From NCBI GenBank assembly GCA_006384855.1, contig VCJN01003073.1, positions 1-64,000 of the forward strand: 64,000 nt of DNA, given 5' to 3'. The notes under the pieces were generated by a model, which saw nothing but the letters and a program-made list of their open reading frames with translations, searched no databases and was not told the DNA's origin. The DNA is from Tetraselmis striata (taxonomy: Eukaryota; Chlorophyta; Chlorodendrophyceae; Chlorodendrales; Chlorodendraceae). Below, in pieces: positions 1-10,208 of the stretch. Numbering within the stretch: position 1 is the first letter of the stretch; each line of letters opens with the position of its first letter. A program made the translations under genes and the position numbers.

Positions 1-59
1 GGAGGGGCGGGGGGTTGAGAGTTGGGGTGGATGTAGCCCACCACCGGCAGGGAGCACAA

Positions 60-138
60 ATGCGAGTGCGCGGCTGTCCGCGCTTGGTTCAGCGGTGAGC
101 GGCGGTGACCGCCAGGCGACCCCGTACTTCATGCGCGT
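60..138. repeat. 79-bp dispersed repeat, copy 1
   Basis: This 79-bp stretch recurs in the same orientation at 13729-13807 with a single mismatch. The flanking bases differ completely on both sides. In the second copy it lies just upstream of a minus-strand ORF (13095-13709), so it may be the 5' end of a mobile element of which only the edge is left here. Confidence 0.85.
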
Positions 139-205
139 GCTGGGGCGTTACACAATCATCAGCAGTTAGGGCGGCTGCATCGATAATGTATCACAACCAG
201 CTATT

Positions 206-799
206 GTGGCTTCATTAAGTAAATGGGATGATCCCAGGCCACTATTAAAGGTTGAAATCAGCTTAAATACTGGTGCTCATGTAGATGCATTGGTAGATAA
301 TGCGGCATCGCTGAATTTTATTTCTGAGGACTTTGTCCGTAAAAATGATATTCAGATTGAGAAACTACATAAGAAAATTCTGGTTCGTCTTGCTAATGGT
401 CAACGTGTGAGTTGTACACAGATCGTTACCATTACATTTAATACAGCAGGACACTCTTTTGAGAACCTAGTATTTTATGTTCTTCGAGATCTCAATGTGG
501 CTGATGTTGTATTAGGATTAACTTGGCTTGATGAAGCGCAAGTATCTGTACAATATGGGGAGAATCGTATCTTAACCCTAATTGATGGTACAGAAATTGT
601 TAGGACTACACCTAACCCTGCACTATACCCACATATCTCATATTATTATCATTTCCTATATCATATCACTACCTGCCGTACTTCTGTAACTTGTACTGTA
701 ACATGTACGCATGCCATTTATCATTATCAATCCCAATCACCGATGCTGCTACTGACATTCCCCGATACTGCTACTGACATTCCCCGATGCTGCTATTGA
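206..799 (+). CDS. Retroviral-type aspartic protease domain (gypsy)
   Basis: Residues about 15-115 match the retropepsin fold: a beta-rich start, an active-site region reading VDNAAS where D-T/S-G-A/S is expected, and the later hydrophobic VVLGLTWL that pairs with it. The Gly of the catalytic triad is replaced by Asn/Ala, so the enzyme is probably dead or very divergent. The last 60 residues run into a short tandem repeat and AT-rich sequence and are probably not real coding. The start is the first ATG of the open frame; in a complete element this domain would lie inside a Gag-Pol polyprotein. Confidence 0.6.
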   Translation: MASLSKWDDPRPLLKVEISLNTGAHVDALVDNAASLNFISEDFVRKNDIQIEKLHKKILVRLANGQRVSCTQIVTITFNTAGHSFENLVFYVLRDLNVADVVLGLTWLDEAQVSVQYGENRILTLIDGTEIVRTTPNPALYPHISYYYHFLYHITTCRTSVTCTVTCTHAIYHYQSQSPMLLLTFPDTATDIPRCCY

Positions 800-812
800 C
801 ATTCCCCGATGC
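740..812. repeat. 22-bp tandem repeat, about 3 copies
   Basis: Three consecutive units of 22 bp (starting at 740, 762 and 784, plus a partial one) differ by one or two bases. They lie at the end of the protease frame, between protease and RT, and help explain why the frame there stops making sense. Confidence 0.8.
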
Positions 813-1141
813 TATATTTCCGCTATGCCCAAGACTGACCGCTGAACTGCTCTGCCGCCGCGCTGCCTATGTGCTGCTGACTGCCGATAAATAGCTGAAC
901 CAGCTGATGATCCTGTAACATTCGATACTGTTTCCTCACAACCTTTGCCTTCTTGCCTCTAATTGCACTAGGGCATTACTGTACCTCACAGAAATCCAAT
1001 TTGAAACAATAGAACGCCGACCCGCATGTAGTTCGGTTTCTGCAATTAAATTGATGAAATTAATGCGGAAAACGGCGAGGGGAGGGAAAGCAAAGCCCCG
1101 TGTGGCTGAGTTCTATTCTGTCCAAATAAGTTTGATTAAGG

Positions 1142-2560
1142 ATGACCCTAATCTGCATTTGGATGATGCAATGCTACCTGAGCATAAGGAGGCTGTTCGT
1201 AAAATTCTTTGTGATGAAATTTCCGGATGTGTTGCGACCGGTTGATAGTGCTCCGCAGCATCGACCATGGAACCATAAGATTGATCTTACTGGTACTATG
1301 AAGAAACAACGTCTCAATCGGTTGTCCCCGGCTGAGCGTGCCGAGTTAGATCGCCAATTAAAATCAGCTATTGAAGCCGGACTTGTACGTCCTAGTCAAT
1401 CTGAGTTTGGCTCGCCTATTCTTTTTGTTAGGAAGGCGGATGGATCTCTCCGGTTTTGTGTAGACTTTCGTGGTCTCAAGGATGTTACTCGGAAGGATGC
1501 GTATCCCTTACCGCGTATTGATGAAACTCTTGATATGAGTTGAGAAAAGCTCGATGCTATACCCATTCAGATTTAGCCTCCGGTTATTGGCAGGTTGCTT
1601 TAGCTGAGGAGGATACATCTGATGGATTATTAAAATGGACTGTTATGCCATTTGGGTTATGCAATACCCCTGCAATTTTCTAACGTATAATGAATGCTAT
1701 CTTATGTCCCTTTTGCGTAAATTTGTTGTTGTATATCTTGATGATATTTGTACATATTCAGAGAATTATGTTGACCACTTTGAACACATATTCGTATGGT
1801 AGTGGCGAAATTATCTGAACGTAACCTATGTTTGCAAGTAAAGAAACGTTTCTTTAGTATGACATCTATGGAGTATTTGGGATATACTGTATCGGTGGTA
1901 AAAGTTGGCATGTGCCAAAAACTCAGAGCGAAGTGCGAAGTTTTGTACAATTTTGCAATTTTTACTCTAAGTTTATTCACCATTTCAGTGATCTAACCAC
2001 TCCTTTGACAGATTTGTTACGTAAAACAAAACCAGCCGTTGTAGACTGGAGTCCTGACTGTCAGGAAGCTTTCGAGACTCTTCGTCTGCCGTTGATTTCC
2101 GCACCTTGTCTGACCATACTGTGGAAGTGGGCATTGATGTGACGTTCTACCGCAGCGACAGATGCGGCCAACGTAGGGCTAGCTGCAGTAGTATTGCAGG
2201 ACTAGGGAGGAGGCTCTCAACCGGTGGCATTCTGGGCGCGGAAGCTGAATTCAGCTGAGCGCGGTAATGCTTACTCTGCTTATGACCTAGAGGCATTAGC
2301 CATCTATGAGTCTATTAAGCATTGGAGGTGTTACCTTGAAGGTTGCCGTCGATTCCTTTGTTTCAGACCATGACACCCTACGGCATTTGCTCAGGCAACC
2401 TACAGAACGGATGAATAAGCGCTAAGCTCGCTATGTTCGCGACTTACAGCCTTATGGTGGTTCGATGTCCCTTGCGTACAGAAAAGGCAAGTGGAATAAG
2501 GCAGATCCGTTGTCTCGTAGACCGGATTTTAAACCGTTAAGTTTCGGTGGCCTTTATTGA
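1142..2560 (+). pseudogene. Gypsy reverse transcriptase and RNase H, broken
   Basis: The RT is readable in pieces. 1270-1543 holds the finger region (LVRPSQSEFGSPILFVRK, then FCVDFRGLK). 1555-1680 holds the DLASGYWQV and MPFGLCN region. Around 1735 is the catalytic YLDD box. 1990-2130 is the thumb and connection. RNase H follows at about 2150-2350 (TDAANVGLAAVVLQ, then AYDLEALAIYES). There is a stop at 1543, and frame changes near 1690, 1790 and 2140. A functional enzyme cannot be made from this copy. Confidence 0.85.
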
Positions 2561-2569
2561 ACCGGGGAT

Positions 2570-4172
2570 GTGCCGGACGCGGTTGAGACACTTGAAAGTG
2601 TACACACCCCACTGTTTTCTGCCATAGCTTCTATGAGTGTGAGTGCTCTAAAGCTTAGTGATGACATACTCGACATGGTAAAAAACGGGGTATGTGGCAG
2701 ACGACTTCTATTCCGAATGGGGGGATGGATGAAGTCGGGACATGTGTCCAAACGCGACGGATTTTTTTGGAGGCATAAATGCCTATGCATCCCTAAGAAC
2801 CGTCAGCTCATTAACAAAATATTGTATGAGTTACATGATACTGCTGGGCACTGGGCTGTTCAGAGTACCTTGGCACGTGCCTTGGATCGTTTTGGTGGAC
2901 ACGTATACGTCATGACGTGAAAGCTATTGTGATAATTGTCCAACCTGTAGGCGGGTACGTTCTCGTCCGCAGCCGGCAGCACCGACGCAACCGCTTCCAG
3001 TGCCGCCACGTCCATGGCACTCGGATGGTTTGGATTTCATTACCGATTTACCTGTGAGTAATGGTTTTGATGCAATGTTGGTTGTTGTATGCCATCTAAC
3101 CCGTCAAGCACATTTTATTCCGACGATTAAAACTGTGACTGGTGAATATTCAGCTGACTTATTTCTGAAGGAAGTATACAGGCTGCATGGTTTACCAAGG
3201 GTTATAATTTTGGACCGAGATCCGAGATTTATGTCGTCTTTTTGGCAGACTTTATGGCGTCGCCTAGGCACTAAGTTAAACATGTCTAGTGCCCAACATC
3301 ATGAAACGGATGGTCTGACTGAAAGGATCAATGCCATTGTCTGTGAACTGGCTCGAACGTTTTGTTGCTTTGATGGCACCAATTGGGTTGATCAATTGCC
3401 GTTGATGGAATTTTCGTATAATTCCAATCGTGCACTTGGTACTGAGCATAGACCGTTTGAGGTTAATTACGGATTTAATCCTGAAACACCTCCTGACTTA
3501 TTGTTTGCCATGGGGCCCACAATACTTGTGTCAGTCAGTGCTCAACAGAAAATCCAGAATATGAAAGACATCCATGACTTAGTCAAATCGATTTTGGCAA
3601 TTCATAAGGATGAGTTGACTGTTCGTCCTACGGAAAGGCAACAGAGGGATGTTCCCGTTTTCAATGTTGGAGATAAAGTGAGTATTGTAACTCGCTTTCT
3701 GAAAATCAAAGGCCAACCTAACCAGAAGTTAATGGATAGGCAGTTGGGTCCTTTTCCGATTATTGAGAAGATTGGCAATTATAGTTTCCGGTTGCAGTTG
3801 CCTCCGGGGATGAAGTTGTATCCGGTTTTTCATGTGAATAGTTGGCGGCCTTGTCCGACTGCATCTATTCGTCCGGTTGTGCCAATGGTCACGGGTTCTG
3901 AGGAAGATCCTGACAGCCAGGAGTTTGAAATTGAAAAGATATCCGCAGTCAAAGTTGGCTTGATGCCTGGCCGCAAAAGATCTCAATTGCAATTTCTGGT
4001 GCACTTTGCAGATAAAACTATTGCACCTGTTTGGCATCGTTTGTTTGATGTAAAACGGACTGTTGCTTTGCAAAGTTTTATGGATACGCCGATGTGGCTG
4101 CAGTTTGCTGAGTCAGATGAGTTTCTGCAGCACGCGGCTAATCATCCGGCTAGAATTCCAACTGCAAATTGA
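2570..4172 (+). CDS. Gypsy integrase with chromodomain-like C-terminus
   Basis: The part at 2800-2960 carries the HHCC zinc-binding region (HDTAGHW, then the frame-shifted CDNCPTC). From 3000 a 390-residue frame is open. The catalytic core has a first Asp in SDGLDFITDLP, a second in ILDRDPRF and the Glu in HHETDGLTERIN. After the core come the usual GPF/Y-like region (LGPFPIIEKIG, then YPVFHVNSWRP) and a last 60 residues shaped like a chromodomain, which in chromoviruses directs insertion to heterochromatin. A break separates the HHCC part from the core near 2920-3000. Confidence 0.85.
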
Positions 4173-4204
4173 ATACTGCTTTATGTTGTCTATGGGGGGA
4201 GAGA

Positions 4205-4662
4205 TGTAGTGTGACAGTTACAATGTGTTGTAGCTAGTCCTGTGCTACTTTTGGCATAATACCAATACTAGTGTGCGCATGCCGCGCGCACTAGTGCTGT
4301 ACCTCGGGGGATATTCCATACCCGAGGCTGCTGATGATCATCAGCCAGTATTGTTATATGTATATAACATACAATGCCATACTATGACTAGGCTGACGTT
4401 AGGCCTCCCAATCGTCTCTCCAAGGTGACGCTCTTCGCAGTGAGCGTGCTGCTATAGGTCGGCATGTTCTAGCGACCAGTGCCGGCACCAACCATAGTAT
4501 ATATAGCAGCGGGTGGTGACAACCTTGTAACCAATTGTTGTATTCTCAAAACACAGTAGCCTCTTGCCTTTGCACCACCATTGCACACCACCTTTGTTTG
4601 TCCTTGCAGTCTCTATCCTGTTGAGACTGTCGCAAATGATTACACTTTCAATCGCAATTACA
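4205..4662 (+). repeat. Probable 3' LTR of the gypsy element
   Basis: It starts TGTAGTG directly after a purine tract (4190-4204) and plausibly ends in AATTACA at 4662; an end at 4644 is also possible. It contains a TATA box at 4498. It is called from position and TG...CA ends only, because the partner 5' LTR is absent from the window. The bases after 4662 begin TGG, as a primer-binding site would, hinting that another internal region once followed. Confidence 0.5.
4498..4505 (+). promoter_or_regulatory. TATA box of the LTR
   Basis: TATATATA inside the putative LTR, about 160 bp before its end, is placed as in a U3 promoter that would start transcription at the R region. Confidence 0.5.
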
Positions 4663-5239
4663 TGGAGTCACAGTTGTCTCGGAAACCTTTTCTCCTTCTC
4701 GGAATTCCCTTGGATTCCTTTGGAGCTTGACGCGCCGGTGGCTCCTCCGCGCGTCGTTTCGAACCTGCAAAACAACATAATTTCAATATATTTAGATATC
4801 ACAACAAAAGCAAAGCATCTCATTGGAGAGGCAAGGACTTGATTGAAAATAATAAGCTCGCATGAGCTTTTCGTAATCGATCAACGTTCGCGCTGTCTGC
4901 ATTTGAGTATCTGAGAGGACTTGTCCGCTCTTGATTCGGGCCCTCAAAAGAGCGGCGGCATATCTTTCTCCTTGCGAGTGCGTGCCGTAAGGCGGCACTC
5001 TACCGCCTAAAAGGCTCGGTTTCTAGGGGTTACCCGGCGCTTCGGCGCCTGGTCTAGCGGTAGAAGCGGAGGCTGCACGGGTCTTCTTCGCCGCCGGCTC
5101 CTCGGGGACTGATGAAGACGCCTTATGCTTTCTCCAAACCAAGGATCGGAGCGCGTCAAACTCTCTTGCTTTCTTTGTAGGTTTTGATGTCCGCATTGAC
5201 CTTCGACCTATGCATATATCAGAATACGAAAGTAATGTT
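4663..5239. other. Unassigned stretch with short minus-strand ORFs
   Basis: On the minus strand, 5023-5210 reads a lysine/alanine-rich peptide and 4792-4998 reads a 68-residue peptide. They could be consecutive pieces of one broken coding region, but I recognise no family. Nothing else is apparent. Confidence 0.3.
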
Positions 5240-5625
5240 TTCGTTCCACTAATGACATAACAATTTCGTCCCGCTGATGACAGACCGATTTCTTCCCACT
5301 GATGACAGAACGATTTTCGTCCCATCCTTGTCAGACCTATGCCGTCCCAGCACTTATGACAGACCGATTTCGTCCCACTGATGACATACCTATTTCGTCC
5401 CACTGATGACGGACCGTTTTCGTCCCATTGATGACAAAACGATTTTTGTCCCCCTTATGACAGACCTATTTTCGTGCCACTGATGACAGACCTATTTCCG
5501 TCCCACTGATGACGGACCTATCTCGTCCCATTGATGATATAACGATTTTCGTCCCACTGATGACAGACCTATTTTGTCCCACTGATGACATAACGATTTT
5601 CATGCCACGGATGACATTGAAACTC
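5240..5625. repeat. 25-26 bp minisatellite, about 14 units
   Basis: The unit is roughly CTGATGACAGACC followed by a T-rich TATTTCGTCCCA. Units vary by point changes (AGACC/TAACG alternation) and one-base length changes in the T run. The core TGATGACAGACC also occurs in the intronic transposon at 60331-60346 and 61114-61126. Confidence 0.9.
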
Positions 5626-5983
5626 GGTCTCAGGGTCTGCACTCTTGCGGAATTTTCCGATCAAGTAATGCTTAATATACTCTGGGGTGCTGGGATGAGT
5701 ATCGGCGTATCACTGTACCCAATCAACTGCAGCACCCAACGGAAAAAAATGTTGCCATTGTGTGACGGTATTTATCTAGCGAAGCGTCGATTTTTCGGCG
5801 GTGAGCTTTATTGCCGTACGGGTACCCGTATAGTGCAGCGGATCGGGCCTACATGTGCAACACTAATGCGCTTATCTACTGGCATGTACTACTAAGTACT
5901 GTAATCCACCCACCTGCCCGCCCACGGTCCTTAATTACACAGCCGTCCGATTACGATCTCACGGTTGGGAGGCTATGAGTATT

Positions 5984-6222
5984 GGTATTCGCTACTCGCT
6001 GCTGGTAATAGAAAAACAACTCTGGTACTTCAAAGCGCTGGCAATCCGAACGCTCGCTGCTGGTGTTGGTACTCGCTACTCGTTGCTGGTACTAGTGATG
6101 TTGGTATTGCTGGTATTGGTACTGGTACTCGCAACTCGTTGCTGGTAATGGAAAAAAAACTCTGGTACTTCAAAGCCTTGGCAATGTAAACGCTCGCTGC
6201 TGGTACTTCAAAGCGATGGCAA
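5984..6222. repeat. Imperfect tandem duplication (about 80-bp unit, 140-bp period)
   Basis: The block at 5984-6065 is repeated at 6124-6202, and part of it again to 6222. The segment between is rich in GGTACT/GGTATT pentamers. No coding sense was found. Confidence 0.75.
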
Positions 6223-6292
6223 TGCAATTCATGGAACTGTAGGCCAGTGATATAGAACCCGTTCTTTTAAAATTTTCTGAAAAATTCAACTG

Positions 6293-6511
6293 TCAAGTTA
6301 CTTCATATGATATAATTTGCAGGCAAAACTCCATGATGCATGAGGCATCCTGAGGATCATATATAGCTACATACAGTTTTTGCTTTGTATGTAGCATATA
6401 GTCGCTAACATTCTTCGCCAACTGATTAAATCCAGTGAAGGCGGTTCCCCGGATACTGCGTCTTTGCGCAAACATGGTTTCTAATGTGGTGTAGTACTGT
6501 GATTGCTTCAC
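6293..6511 (-). CDS. Hypothetical 72-residue ORF
   Basis: A short open frame with ordinary amino-acid composition in AT-richer DNA. No family was recognised. Directly beside it, 6509-6539 is a 31-bp motif that recurs inverted at 19899-19929, at the edge of the AT-rich block. This ORF may therefore be a scrap of the same kind of element. Confidence 0.25.
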   Translation of the reverse strand: MKQSQYYTTLETMFAQRRSIRGTAFTGFNQLAKNVSDYMLHTKQKLYVAIYDPQDASCIMEFCLQIISYEVT

Positions 6512-6607
6512 TCGTCGAAACGGGGTCCGCTTAACCGCGTTTAACGACTACCGGGCGCGAGTAGTTGCCTTTATATATCGCGTCTAACGTTAGGCGTCAC
6601 AGTACTT

Positions 6608-6634
6608 TAGACAGAGTGCGAGTCACGTTGCCAG
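6608..6634 (-). repeat. PAT-like terminal repeat B2 (partner B1 at 6947-6973)
   Basis: A 27-bp sequence repeated exactly at 6947-6973. B2 marks the 3' end of the element and B1 lies just downstream of the recombinase stop codon. Confidence 0.9.
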
Positions 6635-6694
6635 AAGCGAGTGTCTTGTCTTACAAGCCCCTCGCCACACCAAACAAGATGGGTGGGACGGGTG

Positions 6695-6948
6695 GGTGCG
6701 TGAAGCGCAACAGCAAAAGGGATGAGCGCTATGGTCTAGACAGTTGGCTAAGTAGTAGCTGCAGGCAGGCAGGGAAACAGGTCGGGAGCTGGTGCGGTCG
6801 CGAGTCCGCTGCTCACTGTCCCATCCTGGAAGATTCTAGACAGAGCCGATGACTGGCTACTGTGCTATATTTTCCAGGTGGTAGTCGTTCGACCGCACAA
6901 CTCGGTCCGTCGTCTGACTAAACTCAGTTAAGTACTTAACAACGATTA
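6695..6948 (-). repeat. PAT-like internal repeat A2
   Basis: Copy of A1. It abuts B1 (they share two bases) and is separated from B2 by 60 bp. Confidence 0.95.
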
Positions 6949-7010
6949 GACAGAGTGCGAGTCACGTTGCCAGGCAAAACCGAAAGGCCACTGTTACCGG
7001 TGAAAACCAG

Positions 7011-8042
7011 TCACTGTGAAAGATTAGCAGCGGAACGCTGCGGTGCCAGGGAGCCGAAGAAGTAGCGGGCCCCAGCGGAGTCCAGGATGTCTGGCACGAT
7101 GTAATTGAGGACCACGCCGCTGCCCACTTTCCAGCCGCCAAGCCAGCGAATCGTAGGCATAGGGACGCCCGTGGCCGAGGCCGCGGACGCCCCGCCACTG
7201 CGAAGGCTGTGCGACGACCAGCAGAAACCAGCAGGCGGGGTAGCGTCAACTGCCAAGGCAGCGGCAGTTACCCATTCGGAGACAGTAGCAGCGGTCCACG
7301 TGCCGGGATCATCATCAGGGAGCTGCCAAAACCGAGTAGCACCGGGCAGCACGTGATCGCGGCAGCTGACGAAGAACTCCAAAAGCTCCGCGATTTCGGG
7401 GTGCGCCTCGCGGGAAATTTGCAGCACCGGACGAGGCGCCCCGGAAGGCTTGCCCTTAAGTACTCGACGGTACAGCGTAATGCTGCGGGAATCAACCGCC
7501 AAATCGCGCACGCCGCACCCCGTACTGGTACCCGCGCGGTGACAAAAAAGGAAATTGACCGCGGTAACGAGCAGGGCACGGAATGTGGGCAGGTCGCACG
7601 CGATGGACCTGTGAGAAACCAGCCGCAACGCACGCCGAACACAGGCGAGGGCGACGTCCGCAGGCAGAGGCACCCGGTAGTCCGGGGCGTCCAGCACCTG
7701 CTGAGCCAGCTCCCAACCGCGCATCGCCTGGTTGACGAAAGGCCCAAGCGCCGGCGGCTCCTTGAAATTATCGGTGAAAAAGGTGTTGATCGCTGAAAGG
7801 TAGGGTCGAAAGGCACCAGCCTTGTTGCGGCCACGTGCCGCAACCCAAGAGATGTACCGAACGATGAGCGGCGGATCCGCCGTGTCCGGCAGTCTCCCAT
7901 TTTGCGCGCAGAACTCGCAGAATAGGTTGAATTCAGATCCGTAAGACTGCACGGTACGTTCCGCGCGCGAAGACATCAAGAAATCCGCGGCACGGCGCCC
8001 AACCTCGTCGTCGCCGAGTAACCGCAGTAGCCCAGGTCGCAT
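7011..8042 (-). CDS. Tyrosine recombinase (PAT-like element)
   Basis: 343 residues if read from the ATG at 8042; the frame is open far upstream, overlapping the RT polyprotein, so the true start is uncertain. The N-terminal half is a SAM-like core-binding domain (ERTVQSYGSEFNLF, then RPYLSAINTFF). The catalytic half has the HSLRSGGASAA box (H-x-x-R), a WLGGWK segment and a candidate nucleophile Tyr in VLNYIVP. It would insert the circular cDNA by site-specific recombination. The frame is intact and stops 38 bp before B1. Confidence 0.88.
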   Translation of the reverse strand: MRPGLLRLLGDDEVGRRAADFLMSSRAERTVQSYGSEFNLFCEFCAQNGRLPDTADPPLIVRYISWVAARGRNKAGAFRPYLSAINTFFTDNFKEPPALGPFVNQAMRGWELAQQVLDAPDYRVPLPADVALACVRRALRLVSHRSIACDLPTFRALLVTAVNFLFCHRAGTSTGCGVRDLAVDSRSITLYRRVLKGKPSGAPRPVLQISREAHPEIAELLEFFVSCRDHVLPGATRFWQLPDDDPGTWTAATVSEWVTAAALAVDATPPAGFCWSSHSLRSGGASAASATGVPMPTIRWLGGWKVGSGVVLNYIVPDILDSAGARYFFGSLAPQRSAANLSQ

Positions 8043-8176
8043 AATCGCTGCCCATGGTGCAGACGGTACGTTCGATTTCAACCCGTACCGCACTGCCGGG
8101 TGTTGTCTGCTGTGAGCATCTGTACGGGAGATCTGAAAAGCGTCCGCGGAAACGTCCAAGGTAGCAGCCGCAGCAC

Positions 8177-10208
8177 TTAACGCCCCGTAACCGGCGCGTC
8201 GCGACCGGTAGAAGAAGGACGGAAGGGAAGGCGGAAGAGCATCACGCTCCAGGGCGGCGGCCCGACGCCCGCGCGGCGCCCGAGCAGCCCGGGAAAGAAC
8301 AGATCGCGGGAAGGAGGGTAGTGCAGTACCTCTGTAGCCATCTCGTGTAGCTGCTGGAGCCAAGGGCGGCCGTGCCAGGCCGGGGCGACCACGGTCGCCG
8401 CGGCCCCCGATTGCTGCAGCTTTAGCACCAGATCGTCCAGCAGCTGCCAGGGGGGATTGCACCAGTTCACTTCGGCGCGCCACGTGGCGTCCGACTGGAC
8501 CAAGGAGTCCACCGCCTCGGTACCTGGGACCGTTCACCGGGAGTTGTACCGAGGTAACAAGGCGTTCTCCATAGTTGCGAATCGGTCGACCGTATGAGGT
8601 CCCCAGATGCGATCGACGTACCGGAATATACGAGGATTGATCATCCAATCGGAAAAGTCCTTCTCTCGCGAAAGCTTGTCCGCCCATGCGTTCGCCGCAG
8701 ACCGAATGTACCGTACTCGTAAACGAATATCGTGTACATCCAGCAAATACCATAGCTTGCGAAGTTCCGCCATAAGCACCGGTGACCGAGTAGTCAAATT
8801 GGACAGGATATGCACCACCGCCTGATTGTCCTCGTACAAAAGTACGCGGCGCCCCATCAGCCGTGGCAAAAATGACTGTATGGCGAGACGTACCGCTTTG
8901 AGCTCCTTGTACGTTATATGACGTCGACGATCCTCCTCGTACCAATATCCGCGTGCCTCCGTAGTTTCGCACAGTACCGCACCCCAGCCGTACTGGCTGG
9001 AGTCCGTGTGCAGATAGGCTGTCTCCACCGGGCGCAGAATCGGTGCGCCGTTGTGGCGCGTGGGAACATCGCGCCACCACTCCAAATCGCGAATGAGCTG
9101 ACGCGTCAGAACGACCTTGCCGCTCGGAGAGGAGCATCGGCCCAGGACGGTGTGCGCCTCGCGGAGGTAGAAACGTGCCGGAGGCATCGCGAGGTAGAGG
9201 AACTGGCCCTGCCCGGCGAGAGACGCAAGGAGTTTGGCCGGCGCGTGGCGGCGGCGGCGCGCAGCGATGCACAGGAGGTCGCGGGCCAGGTTGGAGAGCC
9301 GACGCAGTTTCGCCGCTGGGGCGCGGAACTGCATAGTGACCAGGTCCAAGTCCATGCCTAAGTGCTGCAGCTGCTGGGTGGGCTCGGGGTGCGCCTTGGT
9401 GGGGTGCTTGGCCAGGCCCAGGCGCCCCCAGAGTCGCTCGACCTCGGCCCGTAGGCGTAGAGCCAGCTGGCGCGACGGTGCCAGAAACAGGAAGTCGTCG
9501 ATGAACGGTAGGACGCAAACGCCGCGCGCCTTGCGGCGACGCAAGCGTCGACGGAAGGGCCGGCCGTAGCTGCTGTAGGTCGCGAAGTCTGGTTGACGCA
9601 GGTAGCGCACCATGACCGCCATCAGAGTGCAGAAGTAGTAAGGGCTTAGCGACCAACCCATGGGGAGGGCCGCGAAGCGCCACAGGGTGCCACGTACGTT
9701 GATTGTAAAGAAGTCGCGGACGTCCTCCCGCAAGCCCAGGGCGTAGTAGCCGTCCTGCAGGTCGAAGGAAAACGCCCAGTCGCCGCGTTTTGCCAGGTAC
9801 CGCAGGCGACGCAGAGTTTCGAATCGCATGGAATAGACCGCGCAGTAAGAGTTTAGATGGCGCAGGTCTATTACAAGGCGCCACTGGTTGCAGCCCGGCT
9901 TTGGTACTAGGAAGACTCGCGAGACGTAGTGCTCGCGCACGCCAGGTTCTAGCGCGCCGACTGTTACTAGTCGCTGGCTCTCCCGCTCCCACCACTCGAG
10001 CTGCTGAGGCGTAGCGTCCTGTAGAGAGACGCCCCGGTGGAAAGGCGTGGGCGCCGCGCCAGAGAAAGGTAGCGGCACTCCCTCGCGAACCCACCGGAGC
10101 ACGCGCCCGCTCGCCCCGATTCGCCGCCACTCCCGCCAGTTCTGCCGCACGCGATGGCGCAGAAACGTGGAAGGGCGTGGTAACGAAGCGGAACGGCGGG
10201 CCGCACCG
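8177..10208 (-). pseudogene. DIRS-type reverse transcriptase / RNase H polyprotein with an in-frame TGA
   Basis: The RT shows VFLVPKPG, WRLVIDLRHLN, FDLQDGYY, LPMGWSLSPY and the catalytic FIDDFLF. RNase H follows with HTDSSQYGWGAVL, TYKELKAVR and EDNQAVVHIL. Then come the DIRS hallmark DRFATMEN and, past a TGA at 8534-8536, the same frame continues through NWCNPPWQLL and VVAPAWHGRPW, which normally belong to one protein. So the stop is a nonsense change or a recoded codon. No Met precedes the RT motifs after the Gag stop; expression by frameshift or from an unseen start is inferred. Confidence 0.85.

Larger units (their letters stand above)
206..4662 (+). mobile_element. Ty3/gypsy LTR retrotransposon, 5'-truncated and decayed
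   Basis: The order protease, reverse transcriptase, RNase H, integrase, chromodomain-like tail is that of a Ty3/gypsy chromovirus. Protease, RT and RNase H are broken by stops and frameshifts, while the integrase frame is still open. No 5' LTR or gag is visible upstream of 206. A purine-rich tract at 4190-4204 precedes a TG-starting sequence that I take as the 3' LTR. The internal region has lower GC than the host genes around it. It is an inactive copy. Confidence 0.9.

Noticed and set aside
5240-5625. CRISPR array
   Set aside because: Units are directly adjacent with no unique spacers; it is a minisatellite in eukaryotic DNA.
8534-10130. The upstream part of the 1,039-codon minus frame ending at 7011
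   Set aside because: Only the part from about 8042 downstream codes for the recombinase. Upstream the same frame is Arg/Pro/Ala-rich and lies out of phase over the RT domain, so it is a shadow.
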